Source of the DNA: Paracyclopina nana
Lineage: Eukaryota; Arthropoda; Copepoda; Cyclopoida; Cyclopettidae
Reading direction: 5' to 3'
Assembly (NCBI GenBank): GCA_019096065.1
Contig: JAGUCH010000002.1
Location: 5,840,501 to 5,904,500 of the forward strand
Length of the DNA stretch: 64,000 nt
Part shown: positions 36,120-48,600 of the stretch, piece by piece
Layout: every line of letters begins with the position of its first letter
Numbering within the stretch: the first letter of the stretch is position 1
Notes under the pieces: generated by a model
The model's database searches: none
What the model was told of the DNA's origin: nothing
The model's input: the letters and a program-made list of their open reading frames with translations, nothing else
Translations under genes and position numbers: made by a program

Positions 36120-37371
36120 ATGTCAATCGTTCTTGCGCTTTGCCTTGCATTGTGCATGGCCTCTGCGGAGGCCGTGGACTCCGATCGAGTGAAGCACCGC
36201 TGCTTGGCGTCAACCATTCGACTTCAGCCTCCGTTTGTCAGAAATGCAGTTTTCGAGGACTGCATGCACCGTGAACTCAAAAATAACGACCAGGTAGGAA
36301 AAGCGCACGCGCATTATGTCCCCAAAGTTGCCTATCGGAAAGTAAAGAAATTGTCAGAAGCCAACGGAGTTTTGTTATCAAACCACTTAAGATGGGCTTC
36401 TCAACTAGTTGAACTAGGAATCGAGTCAACAAATTTAGGGCAAAATTCAGAAAAACTTTCATTATTTCAGCTGTATCTTATGTATGTAACAACTATGCAA
36501 TTTTTGTATTGGTTCATATGAATTTGTGTGATATATTTTGATTCAGAAGTAACCCGTTTGGCACTGGAATTGAATAAACTTAAGCGTGTTTACTTTTCAA
36601 TAGCCTTAAAGATTACCCGTTTTCTTTCCAAAGTAGAAGCATCAGCAGAAGTTAGTTATATGACAATTTTTCTCCTATGTATCCGTAAGGCGTCCGGCGA
36701 GCATTATCGTAAGGAATTTGGGGGCACATGAACGGGAAATAAATTGTGTTAGGCGTCGTCTCACGTGACCGTTTTCGTTACAGGCCAATAACGAAGTCAA
36801 CGAGGAGCCCATCGAGACTTCTCCGGAATCGAACGGTGGCCGATTCAAAAGGTTTAGGAGGCAAGCGTACCAAACTCCTCAAGTGGATGAGAACATCGTG
36901 TCAGCATTTCTCAACAGCCCCGAAGCCGTCAAAATGGTGCTGTCATTTTTGGGGAAACAGAACAAGCTGACGACGACCGCTACCACGCCTAGGCCAGCCC
37001 CTCTCAGGAGGCAAAGGCCGCGCCCACCGCCACCCCCTCTGTCGTTCTTCTTCGGCAACAACCAAAAGCCGTTGTCCGAATTGATCCAGGAGCATCGGAA
37101 TAGAAACAGTGTGAAAACTATCAGTGAAGCAGACTGGAAACGGCAGCAAGAACCCGCAGCCACGACCGCCGAGCCCGTGATTGCACCTTCTCCTGAAAAT
37201 CAGGAGCAACGGCAACAGCTAGCCGGGGATTTGCAATTTTTCGGCCTAACCGATTTCAAGCCCAAATCACCGCACAATTTGCAGGCTTTGAAGCCAATGC
37301 GGCTCAAGTACACTTCAGCTCAAGAGTTCCCCACCAAAATCTATGGCAGGCTCGTGCCCATGCCCCGATAG
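36120..37371 (+). CDS. Secreted proprotein with furin-type cleavage sites, family unknown
   Basis: Exons 36120-36293 and 36784-37371 with one 490-nt phase-0 intron; 253 aa. The signal peptide is MSIVLALCLALCMASAEA. A short region with two cysteines (HRCLAS, FEDCMH) and an acidic linker lead to RFKRFRRQ, two overlapping dibasic furin-like sites (RxKR and RxRR) at about residues 80-86. Cleavage after RFRR would leave a mature chain starting QAYQTPQ, whose Gln could cyclise. Next come a Thr/Pro-rich stretch, basic RRQRPRPPPPPL, and a Gln-rich C-terminal part ending LVPMPR. There are no cysteines after the furin sites. I know no matching family; a structural matrix protein or peptide precursor are both possible. 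It is convergent with the CUB protease gene. Confidence 0.7.
36294..36783 (+). other. Intron of the secreted proprotein gene (490 nt)
   Basis: Donor CAG|GTAGGA and acceptor TTACAG|GCC. Nothing else seen in it. Confidence 0.65.
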
Positions 37372-37383
37372 CTAGGCGAAATC

Positions 37384-37389
37384 AATAAA
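37384..37389 (+). promoter_or_regulatory. Poly(A) signal AATAAA of the secreted proprotein gene
   Basis: Only 12 nt after the stop codon, implying a very short 3' UTR. Confidence 0.6.
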
Positions 37390-37494
37390 AATGCTCCTTC
37401 TAAGGTTGCGTGACGGATTTCACTATTGTTCCCGTTGATGAGCGCGGCAGCGCCAACAAAGTGCCAACGAATTAACGCGTACGCATATACTTGT

Positions 37495-37500
37495 TTTATT
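37495..37500 (-). promoter_or_regulatory. Poly(A) signal AATAAA of the CUB protease gene
   Basis: TTTATT on the plus strand, 76 nt past the protease stop. The facing gene's signal is about 105 bp away, so the two transcripts end tail to tail in a very short interval. Confidence 0.55.
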
Positions 37501-37576
37501 GCAGTCGATAAGGCAATACTAGTTCGCCTGGATAGGCAATACAAAAAGTTGCCGTTCAACGCCTGATGTCTGTTTT

Positions 37577-39604
37577 TTACAAGAAATGATTGATTGGAGC
37601 TGAGCAGCTGAGAAGGTCTGCATATGGAACAAATCTAGCAATCCAATTTAGGTAGTAAAGGACTCTAGTAAAGTAGCTGAATGTTCCTCTAGCGTCTGGA
37701 GTTCCGCATTTTTCATCCCCAAATGAAGTGATGCCAGCCAAATACTGTCTCCTCTGGTACATCTGCACCAATGAGCCTAGAAAACAGAACAATGTACTTG
37801 CTTATTCTTATTTTTTGGTGGAATTTCCATACTTCCGCTGTCTCCATTGCAAACATTGCCATTTTCATCGCCAGCGCATACGACATCAACGAATTTACAT
37901 TCACTGCTGATAGTAAGGTCCACTTTCATCAAAGTCTCGGAAAAGTAATTGGTTTCGTTGATTTTGCCCCAGCCAACGGCTGTCACATTCTCGCCTGCGA
38001 GAGAAACTGATTTTATAGGCAATTCTGCCATCAGTGATCAAGAGCATATTTGCCTCCTTTCAGAAAAAACTCTTGGCTCCCACGAGGCAAGCAGACTGGA
38101 GAGACACGAGAAGAAATGGGAATGGGACTTTGCAGCTTGATAATCGCAATGTCTTTGCCTCCGAAAACATTAACATAATTTTCATGCACGTAGATTTGCT
38201 GGGGACTCACTTCGATGGCGTCGGCTGGAATAACCTTCAACAGGTCAATGTTGCCATTTCGCCCGGCCACAATTGCCAATCCCCAGCCTTGGGCTCCTAG
38301 GGATTTCATGGGTTGGGCGCAATGAGCCGCAGTCAGGATTGTATTTGGGCTGATCATTGAGGATCCGCAAATGTAAGGCAACTTCATAAAGGTCATATTG
38401 GTAGCTTTGTCGAAAACGACAAGTCCTATTTCCCATGGAAATTCTTGCGCCAATGCCTCGGTTCCATTGATGATTCTGCTGCTGCCACCTAAGCTGTTTT
38501 GGCCACAATTACAAAGAGCCTGAGTGAACAGCTTGAGCTTAAATCCATGGTCGTCATCGGTTGCTAATCCGTCAGAGACGAATTTAAAGAGGAGGTTGAC
38601 TGTCTCATTTTTGTCATTGATGAACTCGTGCTTCTTTCCTGCGTAATCGCCGCAATAAATCATCGTAGGATTGGGCTTTTGGATATTTGACGACACCACA
38701 AGCTTATCTCCAATACAATTGGGCATTTTGCCAGGGCCCATGAGAAAGAAATCAAACTGATAGATCACCCGTGTATTAGCTGGCACTTCAACCTTGTGAG
38801 TGAGGCTGAAAATGGCTCAAATTATGAGACTGCTTATTGCATTTCAGCCTACTACTCACATCTTTGTCCTTTGGTAATGTTCGTAAAATTGAAATCCGGG
38901 AGAGGTCAAGACCAAGGCCTTATTTTCAGCTGATGTAATCAAGTCAGCCCCACTTATCGGCGATCCGACAGGGATGGGCCAGTCATTGCTGATGAAGTGA
39001 TCTGGATTCAAGAGAAACCTAATTTTGTATCCTTTGGCTCCAGCTGAGTTGCTGTTGGCTTGGAACGACACTGCCACAAATCCTTCTTCGCTTTTGTAGT
39101 TGAAATACTCATGGGTCTGTCCATGGATCTTTGCTGGCTGATTACCGCAGATTTTGAAGGTGTATCCATGGCCAAAATTCAGCTTTAGAAAGTCTCCATT
39201 GGAGCAGTCATCTTCCTGATCCCCTGACACGTCGAAGTACTCAAATTCGAAAACGAATTTGGCCATAGCAGGGACGAAGATTTTGTTGAAGCAGCTAAAA
39301 TATCGGTACGCACAGTAAGTAGCTCATTTATACCTACTTTCACTCGAGAAAGTCTTGAGAGGTTACTTTTTATTGGCAGCATATGCAGTTTGGCCGTCAT
39401 CAAATCCTGGAGAACTAACAATAATTTCGTTATCAGTAGACAAATTGCCAAAATTGGTATTGGGTGAGCATCCCAGCTCAACTCCAAGATTTGGAGCAGC
39501 CTTAAAGAGAAAGCTAAAAAGGTAATAGAAGTTTGGAAATGCTGAAGCCAGCTTACAAAAAGTGCCAAAAATAGCAATGAATATTTGAGGAATTCACCGT
39601 CCAT
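37577..39604 (-). CDS. Secreted CUB-domain chymotrypsin-fold serine protease
   Basis: Minus-strand exons in reading order: 39557-39604, 39367-39500, 38860-39294, 38054-38805, 37833-37994, 37577-37776; introns 54-72 nt; 576 aa. Signal peptide MDGEFLKYSLLFLALF. A CUB domain follows (NKNCFNKIFVPAMAKFVFEF, then DDCSNGDFLKL), then a second CUB-like module to about residue 305, then a protease domain cut at R316 before IINGTEA. The catalytic triad is present: His367 (LTAAHC), Asp424 (GGKDIAIIKL), Ser509 (NGDSG). Chymotrypsin position 189 is Asn503 rather than the trypsin Asp, and GDSG is followed by SS rather than GP, so trypsin specificity is unlikely. The fourth intron has a GC donor. CUB proteases of this type act outside the cell; the substrate is unknown. 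Confidence 0.92.
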
Positions 39605-39650
39605 GTCAACGCTTCAGTTAAGAATGGTAAAATATCCCTACCTTTGGTCT

Positions 39651-39657
39651 TTTTATA
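39651..39657 (-). promoter_or_regulatory. TATA box of the CUB protease gene
   Basis: TATAAAA on the minus strand (plus-strand TTTTATA), 47-53 nt upstream of the start codon. This fits a TSS near 39627 and a 5' UTR of only about 20 nt, as is common for strongly expressed secreted-enzyme genes. Confidence 0.55.
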
Positions 39658-42600
39658 GGCAAACATGTAGCAAACGCTCTGACGCGCAATGAATTCACAG
39701 CATTACACCTGATGCCTTTTTTCTTGTTTTGAAGGCCATAGTAATGCACAGACATATCCGCACGACTCAATAAGTGGAAAATCCCCTCCAGAAATTCGTT
39801 AGGCTGCGCATCATAAAAATGTGCTGAGTGCGACTAAAACATAAAAATAAGTTAATATTAATCTCATTTTTGCCTTACCTTGCACGAAAAAATAATCACA
39901 GACTCTCACACTTGTCAAAGTTGTGTGTACGAATAAATGTATGTACTTTGTGAAATCACATGGGGGAAAATATGATGCACTTTCTTTTAATTAAATGGGT
40001 GGACTTCAAAGAAAGTTTGTCTGCTTTCTTTGCGTGAAAGTTGTAACGGATGGTATCTGGGAATTGCAAATGTGTCTCGTGGCAATAAAATGTTAATTTC
40101 CTTAGTTGCAAGATTTGAATACAAAGGAGATATCCCATGTATATTACCTTTTTTCCTTCATGAAATTCCTTTCCCTCCATCTGCTGGTACGTGGTGATAA
40201 ACGAACTGTCTGAAGGAATGACTCACCAGCCACCCACCCCAAAAAAGAACCTTTTCCAGCCGAAATGACATAGAAAGCATCAAGCCCCCATAACAATTTG
40301 TTGCTAGCTCTCCATACTTTGATGAGATTAGACCGAAATCTTTTAACACCCAAGGGATGGCGAAGACGGCTCCAACATGTAACCAAGAAGAAGAACAATC
40401 CTTAAATGGATGCAGAGAAGGCTCATGTCGGTGAAAGAAAGATCAAACTTCATCATTGCAAAGGAGCAATCTGTAAAAGTACGATTGTTGACACTCGTAC
40501 AGCCTAGCATTAATTTCGACTGAGCTAATTCCTTCTCGGGTGATTCTTAAAATTCTACGCCTCACCAAGAATTAATTTTAAAAATGTCGCTATTAGATGA
40601 TGATGACATGGACTCAACTCATTTGCCAACCTCAGCATAAAGAGACGTAGGTGCAATACTTTTTAGAGAAGCAAGTTTTTCTCCTTTTTTGAGACTAATG
40701 GCGCTTTGCATGCTTTCGTCATTGAAGCAGTCTAGTACATTTGTTGTTGTCTGAAGAATGGTTGTAGGGGATGCAACAACCCTCCCATTCTTGAATCCCT
40801 AGAGTATAAACGTGAAGCATATATCTTGTCGCCCAGCTTACTTCCATATTACTACTACTATACCATATATGGAAGCATAGGAGGAAAGCAGTGCTTCTAG
40901 CACTGCTGCAGACAAAATGAGAAGAATTCCTCTCCTCCGCTACTGCTGCAACATTTGTTTGCTATATTATCCTGAAATGATCCCTCCCAATATAAGATAC
41001 CTAATGCCTTTTGTGACAGCAAAAAAATGATGATAGCTGTGCGGCAGCAAATATTTATTCTAATGACCAAAAAGAAAAAGCAGCTCTAGGCAATAATAAA
41101 ACTGCGTATGCTCACGTTTGCCTAGCGGCTTCCAGTAGAAGCGCGACGGTGCGGCACGCGCGAGCTAACAGCTGTGTGATTCGCAAGAATGAGTAAGTAG
41201 CCTGCAATTGGCCTTCATAAATGTGTTGTGAAGCAATCTAATGATTCGCAATAGTGACCTAGCTAGTATAGCTAACTGCTCCCATCACCAAACGAGACAG
41301 TTCAGCCACACCACCACTGTGAGGTCACGCCCCGCCTCTAAATGACCATGGTGGGTCGTTTGGGTCGAGTCTCCCTTGAAAGCCTTAATTTCCTGGCATG
41401 CTCTCGAGAGGGCCCTAGTGGGCTCAAATGAAGGCTGTTCAGCGCACCTCAAGAGCACTTGAGTCCCAACCTCTCATACTTATTGAAACTCAGAGGCTAA
41501 GACTTTTCTTAGAGAAGCTCTGCAACATTGCTGCACTGATAAGTGGAAGTGGCGCCATCTTGGATCGCCACAACAATGTTAAACCAAGCCATGACCACAT
41601 TACTACTGCATGCCAAACTATGAAGGCAGCCAGCATCATAAACACCCACTTATGACAGGGTTCAAGTCATCTGCCTCGCAACATTTATTGGCACCAACAT
41701 AATATTGGCCAGAAAAGGCTTCCTTCGGTATCGCTGTATTTTGTCCAATTTCAGGTGCTGCTTTTTCAGCACAAATGCAGAAAATTCTGATACCATCTGC
41801 TATGAGTTCATAAACATGCTAAACAAAATTGACACCTTTCGCCAAGTGTGACTGCGAAAAAGTAGTAGCTAAACCTGTATGCCGATATGTATTTTGTACA
41901 TCTGATATCTAAGTGCTGCTAGTAGATGAACGTGGTCAAATGTAGCAACCATTTTGGGGAACCATGTAGCTTCGCCTAATGGTGATATGCTGTAAATGGA
42001 GGCTTTACCCTTTTGCCCTGCACAGGGTATGTCAAAAAGACTACGGGAACTAACAGAAGTGAAGGTACAAGTGATCAAATTATTTTTTACAAGGGCTCAT
42101 TCATGCACCACCACCTTCTGTGTTCATTGTTGTCTTGTTCACCTTTGTAAGTGCATGACCCTGGGGCTAAAGCAATGTAGCAGTTTTGTATTCTACTTGA
42201 GGAAGCCATGGATGCATCCAAAGGGTAATCATGAACGGAATATTGAATGAGCAGACCGGGTACACTCATGCCAGATGAAAATTGGAAAACATTCAATACA
42301 GGCCCTGAATGCATGTAAACTAACATATGTATGAAGCTAGACATAAAAATGCCTACTCTTATTTTCAAAACAGGTTCACAAAAAAGATTTGTAAATGTAA
42401 GGCTTTTTTACGGCGGCGTATTCATTCACGTTTACAGCTAAAAACAAAAATTCCCCAGACCGTATAGCTACTTCTTCGCGAGAATAGGCTTGCTCAACAG
42501 TTTTCCCACTTGAAAAATCAAATTAATCCTGAAAAGTGGGGAGAAGTGAAGGAGTGTGGTCATTTTTTAGCACGCCCTTTCTTTCTTTTATGCTCCAAGA

Positions 42601-45600
42601 AAGTTACGCGGTGCGAAAGTTTGGGTCACTGAACGATGAGCTGAGCTTAATCATGTCATGACCCCAAAACTTTCCATTTTTCTGCAAAGTGCTAATTTTA
42701 TGGTGGCTGCCAGCCAGCTATGAGAACCATGTTTTATCACCATGAAAACATAAAATACCCATTTGGCAAAAACAACAAAAAAGCCTTTTGTGGGTCAATA
42801 GTACAAAGCTAGAGCTCTCACACGATATGGGCAGAAAGCGCGCAGTAAAAAGTTATTTAGCGAGCATAGCTGCGAATTTCATGACTCATGCTCACAGCAT
42901 TGACCTTTTCTGATGATGATGGAGAAAGGAAGAATGTCATAACGCTCATTTTCCTGTCTGGCAGTTTTGATTAAATTCCAGTGCAAATTCCATCATCATA
43001 AGGGGTTGAACCCACCCCAAACTTTGCTGTACTATCTGGGCTTTCATTCTGACAGGAAATGAGGTATGACCCTCGTACGTAGCAGTATTATCATTTTTTG
43101 ATGGGAAATCTCAAGGATTCTTGCAGCTTTCCCCAAGATATAGTATTATAATGGTTTTCCCTTTCATATGGAAATCAACCACTTTTCTCACATCAGATGG
43201 CCTCAACACCTTGGCAAAAAATTGAACTATCCAATATGTGGCTATACCAGCCCATATTCTCGCGTACATGGGATCATCATCCATGATCTTGCTGAAAGTG
43301 TAATGATGGTTTTCTGATTGAGCCAATATTGCTGGGATGGACACAAAGCTTTGCAAATCCCCAGCTGCTCCTGGCATTTCTACTTGTCCATTTTCTTGAC
43401 ACCGGGATCTTTTTCCCTATGGGAATCAACATATGGATTGAGAAGATTATGAACCTCTAGAGCTGCCGTCAATAGAGCCCTCACCAAGGCAACCAAAGTG
43501 GCAAAAGGAGCTCAATTGATGGGACACACTCACGTTCTTTCCAGTCCAAGTGCCAAGTACAAAGGGGGTGTTGGTTTGAAGGGGAAAGGGACCCATCAGG
43601 AAACAATTAAGGAAAACTTCTCAATATAATCCCATTTAGCCTCACAGCGTTTCATTTCAAAAGCTTCAGGACACCACCGCTCAAAAGAAAGAAAGTGCAT
43701 TGCCTTCAGAAAATGTTTTAATTTTGACAGAGGAAGAGTCTATAATTGAGGGAGAGCTGTAACACAAAGCAGACCTCAAGTGCAATGATTGTAAGTTTCA
43801 TTTGTGGCTTTTTTACTAGTGCTCTGGCATTTGTGTGCTTGGGCAAGTAAGTAAGGCAGGGGTTGTTTGAGCGCACGTCACATAGATCATTTGTTTTGTC
43901 ATGCTGTGCTTTTCAGTGCATTTGTAATCCTGGTAACCCGAGCTGTCGCCGTTTTAAAACGCAGGAAATTCCTGGGGTGTCAATGATTGTTCTGACCAAA
44001 TTTCCCCCATTTGAACTTTGCATCAAAGCATGACTAATTTTTCCTGGCCAAATTCTTGGGAGGCAGTAAAATGTGACAGATTGTGCTACATGAAAAAAGC
44101 TTGATACAAAGCCTCAAGGGAAACACATTTTGCAGGTCTTAGCCACAAAAAATGTTGCAGATGGAATTTCTCCCTACATCATTTCTAAGTACTACATTGC
44201 TACAGGGTGATTCTGCTGTCTCCTAGTTTGGCATTTAACTCAAATGATAATTCATGAGATGACTACCTCTTCCATTACTTTTGATTGAGAATTTTCAATT
44301 AGAGCTCTGTTCTTAAAATAACAGCATAGATAGATTCAATATAGGTATTCTAAAAAAAGTTTTAAGCTGGTCTAACAAAGCGAAGCCATTGATTGTTACA
44401 GCTGTAGTACCCTGTTGCAACATATTATAAACACTCTTGACTTCTGCAGAACAGTGTCTGGAACAGACATGATGCCACAAGCAGAAACATTTAAAAATTG
44501 CTCTACACATACTGACCTCAATCATTATTTTTTCAGGCCAGAAGTTGCTGGCAGAAAGAAATGAATGGTGAGTGAAAAAAGCAAAACAAACCCAGCTTCT
44601 CCTTACATACGAGCAGATGAAGTCTGCTGCTTTGTTGATTGGATGACTATGACCCCTAAGGGCTGAGATAAAAGCCCTTGCTATAAGATATCCCCATGTT
44701 TTGATCAATTTTCCTCTCAATCTTGTTAGGAGGAATGTCATCACAGAATGTTTGCTTAGCTGGATGTGGTCTGAGCTGCTAATTTATAACAGGATTTCAG
44801 CAAATAAGAAAGCTCCGCGATGTATCGAGGTGAGAGAGCGAGGTGGTGACACGAAAAATATGAACCGAACTTAATCAAGAGCTGATGCAAAAGCTAAGAA
44901 AAAGCAGCATATGGTGCCAGGTCCTTATTGAAAACTCAGCTGTATTTGATTACGTGAGCTAAGAAGGAGGCAATATGGTAATTAATGCTTTTGTAGCCCA
45001 GAGCGCAGCGCGGTAGCATCTGTATTTGCGTGTCAAATACTGGCATGTTTTCCAGGTACATATAGTGACTAATGAACTGGGAAGGCTTACCTTGCTCCTA
45101 CCCAAAAACGAGTGAGATAAATGCTTCGAGGGATTAACTGTGGGCAAATGTTTCCCCGAATGTGTGTGAGGCCAAATCCACTTCCAGAATTGATTATCTT
45201 TTGAGATTTTCTTTAAGAAAAGCTCGGAATTTGTTGTTGCTTCATTTGGCCATTAGTCACAATCCTTTGAGTGTCACTTTGTGTCCACCCTTGAGAAAAA
45301 CCGTAAGCAGGGCCATGCGCACGAAGAAAGACTGAGTTTCGGGAGTCCAAACAAATCTCAGCTGAGATGAGAGCGTTACAAGCGTTCGCAACCACAGTTT
45401 GCTCTAATCACGCAACCTCTCACGCTTTACGATTAGAGCACAAGAAAGCCGTATGGAAAACAAATTGAGTTTCTATAATGGCTTCCCGATGATCGGTGCT
45501 CCGTAATAGAGGATACCAAATAAATTATTGTGGTCACAAATAGTCAACATTTTCTGAGGTGACCAAATGTGCGTCCGCAGTGTGAGAAATGGCGGCTCCA

Positions 45601-48600
45601 TGTCACGGAATGTGAATGAGGAAATAAATTGAAAAAAAGACCCCATTATTTCGGGTGAACTCGGCGAGAATAGGCAAGAAAAAGCTCCGGTTTTTTCTTT
45701 GTCCATCTGCTCTCCCAGCTTTCAAAAGTGAAAAATGCTTATTTTTAGGCATCGCCACTCCAATTGGCCAATTATGCTTGGAAAACCTAATTATTGTTGA
45801 AAAGGAGAGGATATTTTTAACTCTGAGGCAATTAGTCTCTTTTATGATCAGTAATCCGGAACCAGTACTTTAGCTTTTTGTGAAAGCATATTTATGAAAT
45901 GAATTATAGCAGGTCCACTTATGAGGGTTTGAGGTCAGCAAAGACACTCTAACTAGTCAAGGATCAAGTTCCTTGAGCTTAATGGATATTGATGTTCTGT
46001 TGGCCAATAAGCTCGCCCTATTCATCTTGCTTTCACTATTTTCCACCAACTGATTATGACTATTCTGCGCTAGACGTATTGTAATGTTTGCTCCTTGAAA
46101 ACTACTACTATGCTGCAATATTGGACAGTTGAATGAGGAGGAGATTCTGCAAGATATTGCAAAGTGGATGAGTAAATACAGCCTCAAGCTGGATCTTTAT
46201 CGAGGAATTCAGCCACATCCTTTGGGACAGAGTAAAAAAGTCCTGTCAAAATATCCAGCCATTTAACTATATTGGAGAAACTTTTGCACACGGAGTTTTT
46301 GCTCAATACTGAAAACACATACATATACATACACTAAGAGCTTCATTTACAAGTTAAAACGACTGAAGAGGCTGACGTCAAATTATGATAATGTGAGGCA
46401 AAATAATGCTGCAGATCTTTGCGTGGTTTTATCTGCATGGATAAGTGTCAAGCTATTCCCTAAATTCAGGTAGATTTCTGCTCCCAGGGGAGATTTTTAG
46501 CATTTTATGAGAAAAGTAGCCTAATCCCAGGAACACACCTTAGATTACCTCCCATGGCCTCACTTAATTGGATGCTGGATTTGCTCATTAACCAACTCCT
46601 AGGGATTACTAATGCTAAAGTATACTATAGCAAAGTGCATTGAATAGCATGGTACGCTGCTGGAAATCGACTCATTTAATTATATCCATTATTTGATTAG
46701 CCTAACTGGCTTTGAAAAAAGTGCATTGCAACGCAGATGCGATTTTTTAAGATAAGTGAACTTTAAAGACTGTCAATATATATGTATACTTTCCTGTTTT
46801 ATTCTCAGTTTTTGCCTTGCTTCATATGCAAAAGAAAATATTCTGAATGTATAAAGAGAATAAGCAAACTTTTTCTCTCTTCATATCATCACTTTAGAGG
46901 ATTGAATCAAGGGGGAAAAGTTTCTTTCTTAAAGAATTGTAAGGCTAGGGTGCCTTGCTGCAAATAGCTTTTGCACACTGTATCTATTTTGTTGGTGGTT
47001 AACCTATCATTTAAAGGGCAAAATAGATAGAGCATGAGAGAGCTTTGCAGCTTTCACTTTATTATGCGGATATTTACTACTTCATCCCTATTGTCTTAAC
47101 CTTTCTCTGGGTTTTATTAGTATTGTAATGACTTTTTGTGCCTGCAAAAAAAGACACTGGAAAAGGGGGAATGAAAATAACTTTGGCATCCCATGGGAGT
47201 AAGCAAAGATCATTTGGAGCAAAGCTAGAAACTTTTTGAATAACACGAAATCCTATGGAGAATCATAAGCAAAAAGCATCGGCATTCTCGCGATGTGGCC
47301 TAGATAAGATTGTTGGTAGGTTTAACTCAAAATAAAGCGCGCGAAATTTCGAAATTGTTTACTCAGAGTGTCGTGCACCTCCCAGAGCAGTAATAAACGT
47401 GCGTGTGGCCCCCGATGTGCCATTTGAACTGGAATTAGTTTTCCCACCTAGAGCGGTGCAGACTTTGGCCATGAAATGATCACATTTAGATGTTTGGACA
47501 TGCTTTCACTTACGACAGATGTTGCTAGCTACATCGACTCCGCTAGAAAAAGAAAGCTAATTTCCTACCCTCAATTATTGTACGTAGTAGAGGAGCAGCT
47601 TTTTCGAGCCAAATGTTGGCTAGAAGAAGATTTCACCTTGAAAAAAAAGTATGGAAATTGTGATCCTCTGCAGCAGGAGAGGGAAAAAGTCAATTAAGTC
47701 AAATGGAAGATAGGATGAAATTGGAATCTGATATGAGTTCCACTTTGGGAAATGAAAGAATCGCTGCAGCAGTAAAAAAAAATGGAGAAAGCCCTGTTAC
47801 CACCAAAAATCAAATCTCATTTCAGCTTCGGCAGCTTTCTCAAATTTACCAATTACTGCATTCGATTTCGTATCTGAATGACCGGCAAGTCTTTAATTTG
47901 TTGCTTCATGGTTTGCAATGAGTTATAAACCAAATGTTGCACTAGCAACAATAGAAGTGCATCATCATTGCAATTTCTGGTGCTGGGAATTATGCTGCAT
48001 AATCCCCTTAGCTATTACTGTTCTTGGATCAAATCTTATTTGGTCAGAAAAAAGTGAGGGGGAGCAAGCAAAGATTTTTCTTATTGCTATTGCACTGCAA
48101 GTCGTAAATCTTGCAGAAGAAGTATTGGGAGCTTTGTAGCCGCAAGTAAGTAGTATCGGTTTTGCTCAGTCTTCTTGACCCACAGTGCATACAGCAGTGT
48201 TATAATTGCTTCTACATGATTGATCAGCGAAAAAACCAACCAACAACTTGTATAGAATTATGGGGCGGGCCAAGATCTCATTTCTTTCATATTGGCCATA
48301 AAAAGTGATGCTCAGTCAGAGCGTCTGCTGAAATGAGAATGCCTAATTAGTCATCAAAACTCAGTAATCCTGGAGAAAGTTGAAGGAGGAACATCTGGGC
48401 TCATATTTTCAAAGTGATTCATTTCCTAGAGAGGGAAAGTGTTGAGAGCGCACGTGCACAGAAATGACAAAAACAACAACAATGTTAATGATAATTCCTG
48501 CAATGAGCGTCTGGGAAAAATGTTAGCATTAGGATTCAAACGGAAATTCTTGAGTACTTGTTAACAGTCAGGGGTGGACAAAAACACATCCAAACAAAAG

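Noticed and set aside
43111-43377. 88-codon minus-strand ORF with protein-like composition
   Set aside because: No family recognised and no flanking exons in phase; kept out as unsupported.
44313-44744. 143-codon minus-strand ORF
   Set aside because: Mixed hydrophobic and cysteine-containing residues with no family signature or splice partners; length is within chance for this window.
47476-48139. Three short ORFs almost end to end on the plus strand
   Set aside because: They are in three different frames, lack convincing splice sites between them and show no domain.
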